Shown here: positions 1 to 15,100 of the stretch, piece by piece
Layout: each line of letters begins with the position of its first letter
How positions within the stretch are numbered: the first letter of the stretch is position 1
Source of the DNA: Apteryx mantelli
Taxonomy: Eukaryota > Chordata > Aves > Apterygiformes > Apterygidae
Direction of reading: 5' to 3'
DNA length: 64,000 nt
Assembly: GCF_036417845.1 (NCBI RefSeq)
Contig: NC_089980.1
Span: 40,670,501-40,734,500, forward strand
Program-made: the position numbers and the translations under genes
The notes under the pieces: generated by a model
Database searches by the model: none
Seen by the model: only the letters and a program-made list of their open reading frames with translations
Told to the model about the DNA's origin: nothing

Positions 1-83
1 ACATTTACAGCCAAGGCAATCTTGAAAAGTCAGGGGAACGGCACTAGGATTTAATGTAGGGGTTTTTTTATTGTTATTTTTAC
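1..83 (-). other. PLB1 intron 27 (partial)
   Basis: Starts of the intron after exon 27; donor GTAAAA then T-rich text on the plus strand. No exon is visible before the edge. Confidence 0.8.
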
Positions 84-188
84 CTGTGTCTTTGGCACAT
101 TCACATTCATCATAAATGGCTGCAAAACCACAGTGAAATCTTCCTTAGTGTCATACCTTCCACTCTCCACTAACTGGCGAGTTCTCTC
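84..188 (-). CDS. PLB1: PLB1 exon 27: [13 protein letters not shown] block, last exon in window
   Basis: Encodes [20 protein letters not shown] then [15 protein letters not shown] (35 codons, phase 0/0), donor CAG/GTAAAA. The next exon, just past the left edge, should carry SFFAPDCFHFS with the catalytic His (His659 in rat). Confidence 0.96.
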
Positions 189-3100
189 CTAAAGAGTCAA
201 AAAAAGTTGTCACTGTTCCTTCTCTTACATTCAGATCACTGTGGCCCTCAGTAACTTACAGCTCATCCATGGATTCCCCCACCCGAGTGCAGAAACCCAG
301 AAGTGACTGTGAGTTCCAGCCTATGCCAGGCAGCAAATGCAGAGGTTTGAGACACTCATTTCAGATTTCTTTGTAAAAAGGCAGCCTGTGGATTGTTACC
401 TGACATAGGCAAGGCTCTGCTCATTAATTAGATTTTCTATCAAAAGAGGTTCTTCCAGAACCACTGAAGTGCTTTTAGTCTGGCTGACATCCCATCCCTG
501 AGGTTCATTCTTGAGTTATCACATTCTTTGACGTAATCTGATTTCCAACAAGATAAGTTGTCAAAAAACTGCTGGTTCCCTGACATACTCTACTTGCTAT
601 GTTTCTTTAACAAATTGTTCCTTATCTGCTTTGTTATTTTATTGAATCAGAGTTGTAAAGATCTTGAGCAGTGCAATTACCCAATAGCCTACTCCCATCT
701 TCCCTCCCGCCCTTTTTTTAAGCACTACTGCAAAATGTCATTAAAGTGAGCAGAAACTGTCCACCAACTCCAAATACTCCCTCAGTGGTCCCTCAGTCAA
801 GTCAATGCCAACAGACCCTGGTATCACTGATAAAACTGTCTGTTATTATTCCCAGCAGAACAAAAAGAGACTATTGCCAGAGAAGAAGAACAGAAGGACT
901 ACATTTAATCTTTAAAAAACTCCATTTGCCTTACCTGATACTTTTTATTAAAGGAGACCAACATGTTGAATTCAGTGGAATTGACATCATAGTTTAGTAC
1001 ACAAGGGCATAAACTCCTGCAGAATGAAACAATATGCTGAGAGTGCTTGTCTTTGGTTTTTTTCCCTCCCTTTCACTAGCTGAAAAGCTGCAGCGTAAAA
1101 AGCTTCTCTGAAGGGGGATTTTTCTGAAAGACTAATCAATGATACCATTAACTCCCATCTTTGAGTTTCTACATATCCCCAATTCTTGAGCAGAAACACA
1201 TATTTATTAGGGATAGATTCAGGAATATAAAATAAGGAAAAGGTTACATGCAAGCAAAAAACTATTCTTAGGTGCACCTGTGCAACATGATTTGCTTCAG
1301 TAGAATGATACAAGCATACTTAAGGATGGCGTTTCCACAAATTTGTTCTAATCTGCTATAATAGTCACAAGTTGCAGTGAGTTTCGTGCTGGTGGTGCAG
1401 CGCCACAACAGGTGCCCAGAGAGAGATGCTGGAGAATCTCTATCCTTAGAGAGATTCAAAACTTGACCAGACAAAGCCTGGAGCAACCTGCTTTACCTTT
1501 GAAGCTAGCCTTGCTGTGCATGGGGGTTTGGGAGGAGATGACCTCAGATATCCCTTCCAACCTGAGCTATTCTAAGTTTCCATGAACTAGCACTGGCCAC
1601 TTTTAACGTTCCCTGCAGTTTTGACCCTTCTAGCACATGATTTTTTTCTTCTGTTGTTCTCCCATCCTGGACACACCTCATTATCACTTGAGAAATCCAA
1701 ATGAGAACAAAACACTCTTTTTAAAAATCCTGTCATGTGATCATAGTAAAGCACCCCTGAGGGAGCTCTTAGAAAAATATCTCCTACAGTGGTGCAGTTA
1801 TTATGTATCAAGAATATATATATCCCTACCTCCAAACTGGCAAGTCTTAATGGAGAGTAACTAACAAGCAACATGATTTACTTATGTAGGACATCTATAT
1901 GAAAGAAAGTACAACGCTAAGTATTTTCAGAAGTATTTTGGTAACATAAGTAAGGCAAAATCAGTAGAGACAATTTTTTTTAGGTTATTGGCTATTCTTG
2001 GAAAAAAAAGAAACAAGCTTTCAGAAACAAAAGCCTCCTTCAGGCTCTTCTTCAAATCAGCTCCATGGCATTTATTACTCCACGTAGGGTCTGCTTAGTA
2101 CCCTGTAAACTTGGATTGCTGCCAGACAGGAACATGTTAAATTCAACATGATACTTGAAATGATGGGGGAAGGTTACAGGTATCTCAAGATAATCTAATC
2201 CTACAGGCTCCACTAACTATAACTTTGCGTGATGACTAGGATCTTGAAATACGTATGCACTCTAGCCAGTAGCCTTAGTTGAAGAAAAATTACAACAGGA
2301 TATCTGAAGCACCAGCGCTCTGAGTTTAGAAGCTAATTTGCCATTGACAGTCACCATGGAGCCCTTAAATCACAGCAAGAGGTTTGCAGCTATGTTCCTC
2401 CTGTAAAACCACCTTCTTCCATGAGACCCTTCAGGTGTCCTCGCTAGCCCAGCCAGGTGCTGCCAGCCTGCAGAGTCCCTCGTGGCTGACAGGACCCAGC
2501 CAGATGGCTGCAAAGCAGATGTCTTACTGAGGTGGCCGGATGCAGGAGACCCTGCAGCTCTCCTATGACTCTAGCCTCCAAGCTAACCATTACAGTCTGT
2601 GCTGCCCAATATCAGATACAAAATTCTCAGCCCAAGCATTAGTAGGAGCAACGGCTGCCCACGTTCAGAGAAGGTTGTCCCACGTGTCTGTTTAGAAAAG
2701 CGTAGAGTTCTTGCTTTTCTGAAACTAAGAAAATCCTGTCGGGAGCACATCTGGGGGGGAGTAGCCATCCTAGCAATGGCTACAAGCCCACACAGATTAA
2801 CCACACTCAGTCACAGCAACTGCAGTTACTGTCCCTGTTTTACAGGGCATTGCACAAGCAAAGCAGGCAGCAGAGCCAAGGCTGTTTTACAGCTGTCTGT
2901 AATTTGTTGCCTGAGGCAACTGCCTGGTTCGCTTGTGTTTGGACTCTAATCCTCCCGCCCTTCCCATCTCCCATTCCTCTCTGCTCTCTCCTCTTGCCCA
3001 CAGCCAGGAAGAAGGGAGTTCATGCAGGGCTGGTGTGATGGCCCAGCACAGCCCACGCTCCACACAACACCTTTGCTCTCCCAGCCCTGTCCAAGTCACA

Positions 3101-6100
3101 GACCTGCCACCTCAGCTGGGCATTCATGCCAACCTGTGAAGGTTACTCAGCCGAGGAGCATAAGGTAGCACAACGAAGCATCCCAGATGTCTACCTGAGA
3201 GGCTAATTAACAATGCAACTAATAACCAGCAAGGAGACTACAGAGATCAGGAACTACAGAAGCAAGAGGGAGAGTTTTAAGGCTCCAGAAAGGTAAATCT
3301 GCAAATAAAACTAGATTAATGTAATCAATTAAAACTCTGTGTCTGAATCTCTTCACCGTCTTTTCCCCAGAAGTGCACAACTGAGCTCCTTCTGCTTGGG
3401 CTTGAACTCTTGCAACATGAATGATGAGTCATTAAAATGGAAGCTCCACAAAAAGTGATAGCAGTAGGGCTCATAGATACAGAGACAGTGAAAGAGAGAC
3501 AGGTATTTCTAAATGCTGTTTTAAAATTAACATGTGGGTACACATGTATACACAGAGAAAGGTGTTTGGTGATCTGAAATACTAGAACCTTTTCCCTTTA
3601 AGTAGAAAGTTTCCCAAGAAGACCTTGCAGCTTTTTTTGAGCAACAGTGAGAGCTGTAACATAAATCATCTTCAAACCTCATGATCAGCCTTGGGCAGCT
3701 AATGCTTTTCTCTGCATACAATTCCTGGAGGCTTGCTATAGAAAGCACTGACACCAGATTCACAAATGCCCGTGGAACCTGCCAAGAGAATAAGCAAACC
3801 CAGAGCTGGCATCAGGAGCACCAAGTGCCATCTTTGCCCTTAAACTGCCACAGCAGACTTCAGATTGGTGCTAATATAACAGGCCTGCTGATTGAAACAG
3901 CTTGCATTATTTATAATAGACACATTTGAAGTAATACTTAATCCCACGCAGTTAAAATACTAAATTACAGCCCCTGCCTATGTGGGCTAGTTCTATTTTA
4001 AATATTGGTAGCCAGTCATTTAAAAATGATGATTTCAAAAAGATCCCAAAATGTTGTTACAGGTGTTTCTCTGCATGGCTCAGACATTTGCTGATTCTGA
4101 GTGGTCTCACCATCAACTTCACCCTCATCCTGAGTATCAGATTCTCACCCTTAATGATCAGTAAAGTGTTACTTTGCAGTATAACGAATGAGCAATGCAT
4201 TTTCTAGTTCTTGAATACCATATGTTTGTTCAAATTTGTTACAATACTTTTTACACTATTTGTCTGCAGCACATCAGCTAGAACTCAGCACATCCTTATT
4301 TTTTCTGCAACATACTTCTTCCAGTCCTCTGTCTCTCACAGAGGTTTTCCTGTGTGCAAACACCTCTGTATACAGCAGTGCTGCACAGATGAGAGTGAGG
4401 AACTAAATTCTCAATCAATAACCACTGACTGCTTTCCAAACAGAATGTGATCCCCACTCCCACATTACTAGAAAAGCTTATTTTACCTCTCTGTGAAGCA
4501 TGTCCAAGGCTATTTGTATATTGTGTGTGTAGTTTTCAGGAGAATAGTGCACCTGTTGAAACAAGAGGGTCAGTTTATTCAAGCAGGCACAACTGTGGCA
4601 ATCTGGAGTCTCACCACAGCACTCGCACTTCTAACTCTTGGGTCAAGAGTAATACTGTCCTAAGTACAACTGGCATGTCTCTGCTCTTCAATTCAATAGA
4701 ATTTGAATTCTATTTCTTCACATGAGGAGCAAAGAACACACTCCACAGTCAAACAGACTTCTGCATTAGAAATGTCTTCCCCCCCCCCCCAATCTTCAGC
4801 CTTAATTCTTGATTTAATTTCACACAGAAGTTCCTTGTGAGCCCCACTGGCCTACTCTATAAAGCTAGACAGTTCAGATCCCTTATTTATTTCCTAAATC
4901 ACATTGTGGTTGGCACTATTGGTAGCTGTGTAACATAAAGGAAGCATCATTATGGTCTTTGAATGCAAGCAGGACATCTCCCTGCCATTTACCTTTATGT
5001 GCAACAGCCATTTTTGGTCTGAATCAGGAGCAGAAGGTAGGAATGGTTAATTTGCTCATTCATTGTTTTAGAACCATTGTGCTTCTTTGTTGTTTTTTCC
5101 CTTATCTGAAATTAATCATGCAGAATGGAAAGTATGTGCTCTGCCGCTTTTAAGTAGGTAAAACAATAAGGTCTCATCACTATGTGAGAAGCCTACCACA
5201 GTGTTTCATCTCCTCTATAATCACACAGAATGAAGGTTATGTGAAGGTTTAATTGCACGAGCCCGAGCTGCTGGCAGACCACCCCATAGCACCGAAGCTG
5301 GTAACAGCGCACTAAAGAGAGACACTAGACATGAGTGCACACAGGGCCAAGGAAGAGGGCAAAACCTTGACAATCTCTTTTATCTACAGGTGGTAAAGCA
5401 GCTAGATCAACAGAAAGTTATCTTAGTTAATAGCAAAATAAAGCCACAGTTATGTAATTTACAGGAGTTCAGAAGATATCACTGCATTTATCATAACAAC
5501 AGGTTGAACGACCTGAGGGTCACAGAGCAATTACATACCAGAGCTGCACAGCCGCAGTCTACCTTATTTTGGTCTAGCGTCCCTACCCTGCTGAGTTCTG
5601 CCTTCTCACGCACTGCAACGCATATGGACCCAGCACCCCGGCCAGCCCAGCTCACACTACATGCAGCTGAGGACTTACTGGATCGCTGCAGAATTTGCAT
5701 AGGTCATTTCCTCCTATGAAGAGTGTTACAAGCTTCCAGTCAGTCTGAAAATTTATCCTCTGCACATACAAAAAAAAAAAAGAGATGGAATGAAAGTTGT
5801 GAAGGGAAAAAAAAAAAAAAAAGGTCAGGCAACATACTAAAGAGAAATTTAACATTTCTCTGGGGGCCTGGCTGTAGTTTCTAGGTGTGTTCATAACAAA
5901 ATGAATTTACAGTCATGATTTTGAGGAGAAACCACTATGATGTAAATAAGTTTACAATTGTTGCTTTACAATTTCAATAGTATCACACAAAACTATTGGC
6001 TTCAGAAAACTATTGCTCAAGCTCCATCTGTACACTTCTCTTAGTAGTATCTTATGTATACATTGACTGACTCCTCTAACAAATTTTGGTAATATATCTT

Positions 6101-9100
6101 CATTGCAAAAAAGGTGGCATATGTTTTATTGTGTAATAAATAATGCAGCTGTCCTGCTGGAAAATCCTGGAGGGCAATACATTTTGGCTTTATTGTGAGA
6201 CAAACTGCAAAGAAGGGGGGGGCAGTTTCGGCTCTGTCTAACAATATTGGTAAAAATTGTAGCACCTTTTCTCTGGAAGGATTTTGCAAAGAGATGGCTA
6301 ATGTATAGTAATTATACCAGAGTAAACACAAACCTTCTTAGCTGCGAAGAAAGGTTCAGATATGTTTAGTACCACAGACCTGATGTGGTACTCAGTATCT
6401 TAGCACTTGAATTTCAGTGCCTAACACCACAAGGAAAAGCAGTAACAGTACATCAGCCTCAAGTGAGTTAAAAGTATCTAGCTTCCAGTACTATATATCC
6501 CAGCTGGTAAAACCCCTGTCCAGTGGTTTGGTCTCAAAATTTACTTATGAAAATTAAAACAGTCTGATGAGAGACTTTTCCTCCTGCTCTAAACAAGTGT
6601 TTTAGAAAGAGGATAAAGAAGCTCTAAAATCAAAGATATATCACCTCTAATATGAACATTCTTTCTAGTTAATTAGTCAAAAGAAAAAGCATTTGCACTT
6701 ATTTTTCCATGTGATGTTTCCAAGCTAATAAATATGACAGAATACTGCTTAGAAGCCTTGAACAAAAAACATCCAATTGCTTAGTTGTTAACTGCTATCC
6801 CTTTTAATCTCATTTCAGACACAGCCATGAGAGTGAAACCGTGTTTACCAGAAAGTGCACTGAAAAGGAAGGTACTGCAAATATTTTTGCCAATATGTTT
6901 TCACTAGGATATTTATCTTGGACACACACACAGTTATCTTGAAAGCTTTTTGACTGCTTTCCAAATGCACGATTGGCAGGCCAAAATAATACCATGTAAC
7001 TTAGGTCACTGATTGCATAGCCTATTTGTCAAATTACAAATAGAAAACACTCAAAGCAGTAGTTGAGGTGAAAAATCTGCAAGCAGTCCTCAGCCTGATA
7101 TATATATTACAGACCATTAATCAAATGATTCCTAACAACAAACGTAGTCATCAGCTGATTTCTGATGTATAACTTGCAAAGAAGGAGCTAAACTGGTTTT
7201 AAAGAAAACAAGCCCTTTCCTCACTTCACATGTTCACTCCATATGATTACAGTTTGGAAAGCTTGTCCTCCGCATCCTAGCGTGTATCTTCGCAGCTAGC
7301 AAAAACATGTGCTTGCAAGGTAATTAATAGTGCCACAGTAAAATACTGGCAGACAAAAGGTTCTGTAGTCTCAAAGGGTGAGGTGACTTGGGAGGGGAGA
7401 CTGTAGCACTGAACTTACCAGTTATCTTGTGGTAAAAATGATAGGGAGATTTCAGTTAGCTGGATTTCATAGCAAGATAACTATCACATGCTTGTACACA
7501 TCTAGTTAAGACAAAGCTGTAGTTGATTGTGTGCTGAGGCACACTCTGCACTGAGGAATATTACATTGCACACTGCTGTGCCCACAGCTTTGTTTGGCAT
7601 CTACTGTTGGCCTGTTGCGCGGTTAGAGACTAATGGCGCCACTTAACTTCATCCTCCTAAAGATACTCGTGACATGTTAAACTCACAGTATCGTTCTTCA
7701 TTCGGTCCACCAGTCTTCTAACCTGTGCAGGGACATGCCTAAACAGGAAAAAAATAAATAAATTAAAATTAAAATTAAGGAATCCTGCATAGACAGCAGG
7801 GAAAAGAGAAAAGTTGATGTATGGGAGTCCATCAAATGTTGTCTAAAAAACTTGGGAAACTCCAGTTATTTTTGTCTGCTGGATGAGAGACATGAGAAGG
7901 CTACATTTTAAGCTACTGATGGAAAAAGAAAAAGCAAGACAAAACATTTAGCATCTACCAGGCACTAGACCACTTTGCAAACACAGCATAGTTACACTTT
8001 TACAAGCTATAGTAGAAAATATACTGTACTACAACAGAACAAGTATACTTCACTCCTCCCCAACATCACACTGATGCTATTGATACACATATCACTGTGA
8101 AGCATCCACGCATGTATCAGTATTATTACATAGCATCAAGCCACTGATGCATGTTTTATAAGATGTGTTCCCAAGGGAAAAAAGGGTTGATATGAATTTC
8201 ACTGAAGACTCATTGTATCTGGCTCTGGTTAATTCCCAGCTTTGCCACAGACTGACCATAGGCAAGTCACTATTTTCTCTGCCTTAGTTTCTCTAAGTGA
8301 AATCTTGGTCCTACTGATATCAGGCTTTGAATATCCTTCACAGCCCTCCTATAACATGAGGATAATTTTTCTGTACTTCACCAAAGGGATGTGAATCTCT
8401 TTGATTAGTCCTTGTAAAGTACTTTGAGCTTCTTGGAAGAAAGTGCTAGAGAATGCTTTGCCATTGCTGTTATTTTATTTGACAAAGATTAGAAAAGCTG
8501 CAAAGTCCCCAGTGCATTTCTTAGCCTTTGTGCTAAAGGTGGGCTAAAGAAATATATTTGGGTGTGCCTATCAGCCTTACTGCACTCCTGCCAAAGTTTA
8601 GGGTTTGGACCATTTCAGTTGGAACTGAATTTTAAAGAAAAGTCAACCTTCTAATCAAAAAAAGAATTTTCTTCTTACTCTGCACGATCACCTGCCACAG
8701 CTTGGTTGAAGGCGGCATTATCTGTAGTCTCCCTTCCAGTGCCAATGGAATACCCTCTCAAGGAAGGATTGAACTCACGAAGAATATCTGCAGAAAAGAG
8801 TATCTTGAAACATTGCTTGCTTCAGCAGATAACGAATGACATTATAAAGATTAGACCTTAATAAAAGACCAGGTTTATCAGATACCTATCAAAAATAAAC
8901 CTCTACGTACACTAAAGGTGGAGATTCATCATGAGACAACTATTATCTTGCCTTCAGGTTGCTCAGTTGCATGAATTCAGATGCTTGTGACTTAACATGA
9001 CCATCTTGGCTAGCAATGTCGTTTTGCCTGGTAAGCAAGGCTAAGCAACCCTACACCCAGGAGGAGACTCTCCTGCTGTCACACGAACTGCAGAGGGGTT

Positions 9101-12100
9101 GGAGTCAAATCCTTTAGTCTGATCTCCCCAGACTTATTAACCCCAAAGACCTAGTTCCCTTAGGTTGCAAACAAGCCTTACGAACACCCTAGATCCAATA
9201 ATGCCCCAGCCTCTAAACCTCTAAAGCATGTAAAATCTGATCTTGTAACATGATTCGGCTCCTACCTAAAACGACTTTACCTTACAGTCAAAATAGTTTC
9301 TTTAGGCTATGATCTAAGATCTTTGATTCATCTACCCCAAACACAGTTTGGGCAGAATTATAACCAACAGAAGTACACTGAAACAACCAAAACTCCTAGA
9401 AATTACAGAATACATTGTTATAGTCATTCACAACAAATTAAAGTCTGGCTATTAAGCAACTTTTGCTCAGCAGTCGACATTGAATAAGAAGCGATTGGTT
9501 CTGCCATGATGCACATTTTAAGTTTTCCTTCTTGTCTTTTCTATAAACTAATAGACAGCTCCACATATCTATCAAGTTTACAGAAAAAGGCACTTACTTG
9601 CTAGTGTCGTGACTGTGCTTATGTTTTCATTTCCTCCAACACTGTCAAAAGGAAATAAGCAAGAAAAAAATATTCCAAAATATGATGGACTTCTTAAGGT
9701 AATGGAATAAGTAAGAGAGCTCCCCCTTATGGTGTTTCTGTGTATATACACATATACGTAGACACACACCCACCCCCCCACAAGGTATTGTTTAACAATC
9801 AAAGAGAACAAGTCAAAGCAAGCTCTTTGTGTGCGTAGCAATGGGGTCACAAACATAGAGACTCTATCATAATCATTATATTAAAAACCCTGCACACTAA
9901 CTGCTCATTCTATTCTCTCATGTGCTTTAGCACATATTAAATGTAGCAGAAAGAAATGAGAATTTTTAAAAACTGAATAATTTCCATCATTTTTGCTAAT
10001 GTTATCCCTATTAAAATATGTATTACTTCCACTTGTAGTTAATACATCCATTCTGTCCATAACAACAAGTTCTAAAGGTAGATATTTTAGAGTGATAAGT
10101 ATACTGAACATCTTTTTCCCCAACCCCACTCAGTTGGAAGACTACTACTAGACTGGCAAAATTCACCATCTGTCTGTGTGTTCTTTATCCTTCCTCATAT
10201 TATAAAGTAATGCTATTATAACTGTTTTTCCATAAATGTCAGTGGAATATTATTAAAGACCAAAATATAAAAATCTGGATGTACCTCTATAGTATCCCTT
10301 TAATTTAAAATGGAATAGTTTGAAGCACTCTAGTGCCTGTTTAAACCTCTATAAAGCTGCAGTGTCTCACATGAGTAAGAAATGAGCAGAAAATCAGTTG
10401 GACAATGCAGTGCCATACAGCTGCAGAATAATAAATGAACATGATTGTCTGTCTGCAGTATGGCTTTTTGACCTAATAAAATGCTGCATAAGTAGAAGTC
10501 TGATAACTGATGAGCTATTCTGCATGATACAAGTAAAACTGGGAAAGGGTCAAGAAACTAAGGAATGTGTAGGAAATAGCAGCATAAGTGATTCCATTCT
10601 GGAGGCTGTCTGTAGCCCATTCAAACAAGACAGATGGGCAACATGGGCCATGACTTGAACAGAAGACAAGCTATAGAAAAGGCAGGAACAGAAATACTGA
10701 ATGCAAAAGTAGTGCAACTGCACTGGGATCCAGAAATCCCCTTTGCAATGGCTACTGAGATGAAAGTAGAGAAAGGGGCCACCTTAACATGGACCTCATT
10801 TCATCCATTAATCTAGGCCTGGGCCAGTCATGCTACACCTTCCTCTAGATGGCCACTAGTTTCAATGTTTTCTTTATCACGAGCAAAGGTGCAAGCAGGT
10901 GCCTACATGCAGGGTGTGAAGTCAAACTCACTCTGACTCACAAGTCTGGATTTGTTACAAGAATAAGCAAGCATATCATAAGCCAAGAAAATGGAGATTT
11001 TCACCCCACAAAACAAAGGGAATCTGGTTGGGGGGAATTCTGGGGACTGACCTCCAGGAAATACCTCGGTACTGAGTGAGGACATCCAGAACATCATGGG
11101 GTTTTGATCCTGCCCCATTACCAGCCTACAAGCAGAAGAGAAGTGGAGCTCACCTTCAGAAAATAAGGCTTGCTACAGTACTTAGCTCTCCGACTGATCA
11201 CAGCAAAAATAATTAAAAGGAATTTTAATGAGGCAAGCTACATAATCTTCCCAAAATATACTAGATCTCTGTTCTCAGGAGGATCAAGGCCTGAGGATAT
11301 TTCAGCTCTGCTCCAGTGATTTATCCTCTTTTATCAACTTCTTGATTAGATCAAGTGGCAGAAAAGCAGCTGAGAAAGTTCAAAAGGTTCAAATAACTCT
11401 AAATTTACATAAGGAATAAATAAGATAGCAGTGTTCTGAATGTATAATTTATTATAATATCCCTTATGTCATAAAGCAGTACAGTGATTTTCCTACTTCC
11501 CACTCCCAATTTCCTTGAAAAAGGAGATTACAAGGATTTAATGTAGCAATTAGTACAGAATATAAGAAACATGAATTACAATATGAGCAGCGAAACAATC
11601 ACTGATCGGAGAATCACAGCCAGTCTAGGAGTAACCATTATAGATAGTCTAGAAACAGCGTTAAAAAAATTCTCTAGATAAGTTACACTTAATATACTTG
11701 ATGATCTACTGTAATTTGACTCAAATATTTAGTTAGTATAAATGGATGTGGCTTTATAGACTTTGGTAATATATCTATATACATTAGCTGAAGAATTTGT
11801 TCTTTCTATTTACGCTGCTCACTAATAGCTTCAAAGGCAAATACCTGGGGAGCTGCCTAGAATCAATAATGCAAATCAAATGTCGTGGGTTCACTCTAGC
11901 AGGGTGTTTTTGCTGCTGTACAATCTAATCTTGCAGTTTTTCCTTGTGCAGCACTCTTGTGGACTTTACATGGGAACTGTGCACACATTAGACCTGTGAA
12001 CTGATTAGTTGTCAGTCAAGGTGGAGTATGGAAAAGAATGCATGAAAAATGTGTTTGGCCCATTAGGGCAGAACTGTATGCATTCACTCTCTCTCTGGTT

Positions 12101-15100
12101 AAAATTCAAAACTGCTTTTTTACTACTTGCTTAAGTGAGTTACTCAGTGATCTTTACTTACTGTGAGTGAGTCTCCCAGGGCAGCAATCACCTGAATATC
12201 TGCCGGTCTCAAATTATGAACTTAAAAAAAACATGGTATAAGGAAGGGAGGGAAGAAAGGAAACTTCAAATTGTGGTGCATATCAGAACTTTTCTTTAGG
12301 ATAAGCATAAAGTGTTGCAGAAACTGTATTTTAATATTCATGATTGTATCAACTTAGAATGACAGATACTGACAGTCATCAAAACAGAAATGACCCTTTG
12401 TACCATAGCTGCCCATTAGCTACAGTGACAGGGGAGGCAGCAAGATTTCACTCTCATATCTACTCTTATTCAAACTTGTTTTAAGCTATGAAAATAGCTA
12501 AAAGGCAGGCACAGCTGCAGTGACAGTGCAGAGTGGAATTTTTAGGATCATTGCAGCTTCTGAAAGAAGACAAATGCACCTGGGACAGGATTCCCCATGA
12601 CTTTTTTGCTTGTCTGAACTGACAAGAGTACCCAGTCCCTACTCCATACTTTGCCCAATAGTGTGGCTATCTTTAACTGATCATTAAGGATCATATTTCA
12701 AATTAAGCTCCACTTCAGAGCAAGCATGGAAAGACATCCTATTTATAAACAAGGCTACCTGAGGGAACTTGGAACCAGTCCTCAGGAACTCCTACTCTGA
12801 CAGATCCCAAATTGCACAGATACCTAAGAAGGTCCACAGTATGCTTTGAGATCACCGACTGGAGGAGCTGGGGTTATATGCAGCTTTACTGCTTCCACAC
12901 ACAGTTCAGCTGAAGTATCCAGCTCCCTCCTGTCTTTTCCACTGTCACTTTTTTGTTCATACATGCAGGAAGCAGTTGCATAAGCTTTCACTGTCCTTGA
13001 AGGAAGACTTGAATCTTGCTATATAACTATTTATGTTGCTCAAAAAAGCATTTTAAAGACACAATAAATAGAATGCACTGCTAAAGGAAAGTGCACCTTT
13101 CCTAACCCTAACCCATCCTTGTTCCCCTTCTATCATCAGCTGAAGTGGTTCTACAATACAATTGCATAATGCTGTACCTGACGTCGGGACTGTATCAGAG
13201 GGACCATGGCCTGAACAGGGAATACTTGTTCCATAACTCCTTTCCTGGAAAGACAGACAGTGTAAGACTATATCAGACCCTTTATACTCTGGTTGTGACA
13301 AACCATTTATGCCCCAGAGCACTAGGTTAATGGATTTTCCATGTACTTTGTATACATCCACCCAACTCAGACCTTCCTCAGGCCATGCCTACAAGTGCCG
13401 CTTTTGAGGCAGGCACAGGCTTAATCTGCTAAGAAACTGCACAGCCATATTAGTGCAGCACTGCCCTACCTGTCAGCAGGGCTAGTTATTTCAGACTCCA
13501 TGTCCCGCTACACCCAGCTGCACAACTTTGTGTGTGCCTGTACTCCAGGCTTATTGAGGTCACATCTTTCTGCTAAAGACTTCACGAACATCCCTGGACT
13601 ATCCCAGCACGAAACTGCTTTTGCCAGCAGACCGTTTGCCTGCCTTCTCTGCATGCGTGACTGGGCAGCTGGGCTCATTTCCAGGAAAGTGCTGGGCTTA
13701 TGTGTGTTCCAGTCTCTCTGTGTGCTCCAAGCTCTACTGTGAGTGAAGATGCACAATAGTACACCAAGGTGAGTGGACCATGGCACAAGACCCAAGGACA
13801 TGCACTCTCTCCAAATTTCTCCATGGCAGGTAGGTTAACTTGCCTGAGGAAACTCTTTGCTGTCTTGCCCCATTGCTCCAGTTTATCTGTTTTTCCCGCC
13901 CCCCAAAACAGTGCTGCTTCTTATCACCTCACATCATAGCTATTACTGAAAATCAGATTAGTAGGTAGTGTTGCCCCATACACAGGTCTATATCATAACT
14001 AACAAAACAGATCATTATGTTAAAATGAGTGGAGAAATGTACAGTGCCACTGCAATGTCATATTCGCCATTTTGAGTGCAGATACGGTCTAGATACCATA
14101 TCTAGGGGCATGAAGATGATAATGCTTCATCTTCATGCATTATCACCTCCCTCTGCAGTTGTTTGAAAGCACCAAATTCTGCTCAAAAGCAGAATACCTC
14201 ATGACTGAAAAAACATGCTTTTTATCTCTGAACAACTGCAATTATCTCTTGAAAAACTAAAAAGAAAAATCCTTTGTTCTTCTGTTTTACTAACAGGTAA
14301 ACTAGATTAAATCGGACCCACACAGTGGTGTCATGTTGATCTGATCTAGCTTCCTCCACAGCGGGACTAAAGGGCCCTGTTCTCACTATTTTCTTATCAC
14401 AGGAAAGTTAACATTGTTATCCGGAAGTTTAAAGAAAGGTTCTTAGCCATGGAGACAAGACTTCAGGCTGACTGAAGACATCTAATTTGATTCACACTCT
14501 ACAAATTCCATCAAGAAGAAAATGTGCCATTATGTGTCTGACTATTTAGTAACGCATAAGCATGGAAATAAAGAGTTTGAGCTCTGTATTGTTTTCCCCA
14601 GTAACATTGTTTGATGAGACTACACCTACAAAATGTAGGTGTACTTCCACCCACCTGCCCCACCTCCCTGGAATACACTTAGTCTGTGTGCTACAAACAG
14701 GCTTACTATACCTGAAATGTTTCTTTGGTGTTTGACGTCACTGGGAAAGATGAGTAGTTACTATTCTTGTATGTGAACAAATATGGATTTTCCTACAGAG
14801 GTAAGAAAGTATTTTTACCAACAGTAGCGGAAATACACTCAGCTGATGCTGAAGTCTTCTAGATAGGTTTTCCCCAGAGAAAAAAAATCTATATAGCTTT
14901 AATTTTTCAATGAACATTTCACTAGTGAAGTAAACCGAGTTAAACCCGAAGATTAAGTACTGGTAAGCCCTAGGCATAGCACTACCTCTTGCCTGAAACC
15001 TAACATCAAACAAAACAGATAAATCAGTTTCTGTAATGCTTTAATTGCTGTTCAGTGAAGGTTTTGGATGCCAGTAATATTTTATCACTATCAAATTACT

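Noticed and set aside
3360..3430. Minus-strand [12 protein letters not shown] text as a candidate PLB1 exon
   Set aside because: No Cys-x-Cys pair and wrong phase; the true exon (SLCPC) was found at 935-1,016.
13100..13118. Two telomere-like CCTAA units
   Set aside because: Only two imperfect copies; chance or trivial.
14742..14792. Short form of PLB1 exon 16 ending at CCA/GTGACG
   Set aside because: In frame but a poor donor, and it makes the linker about 10 residues shorter than the family. The 14,712 donor is preferred.
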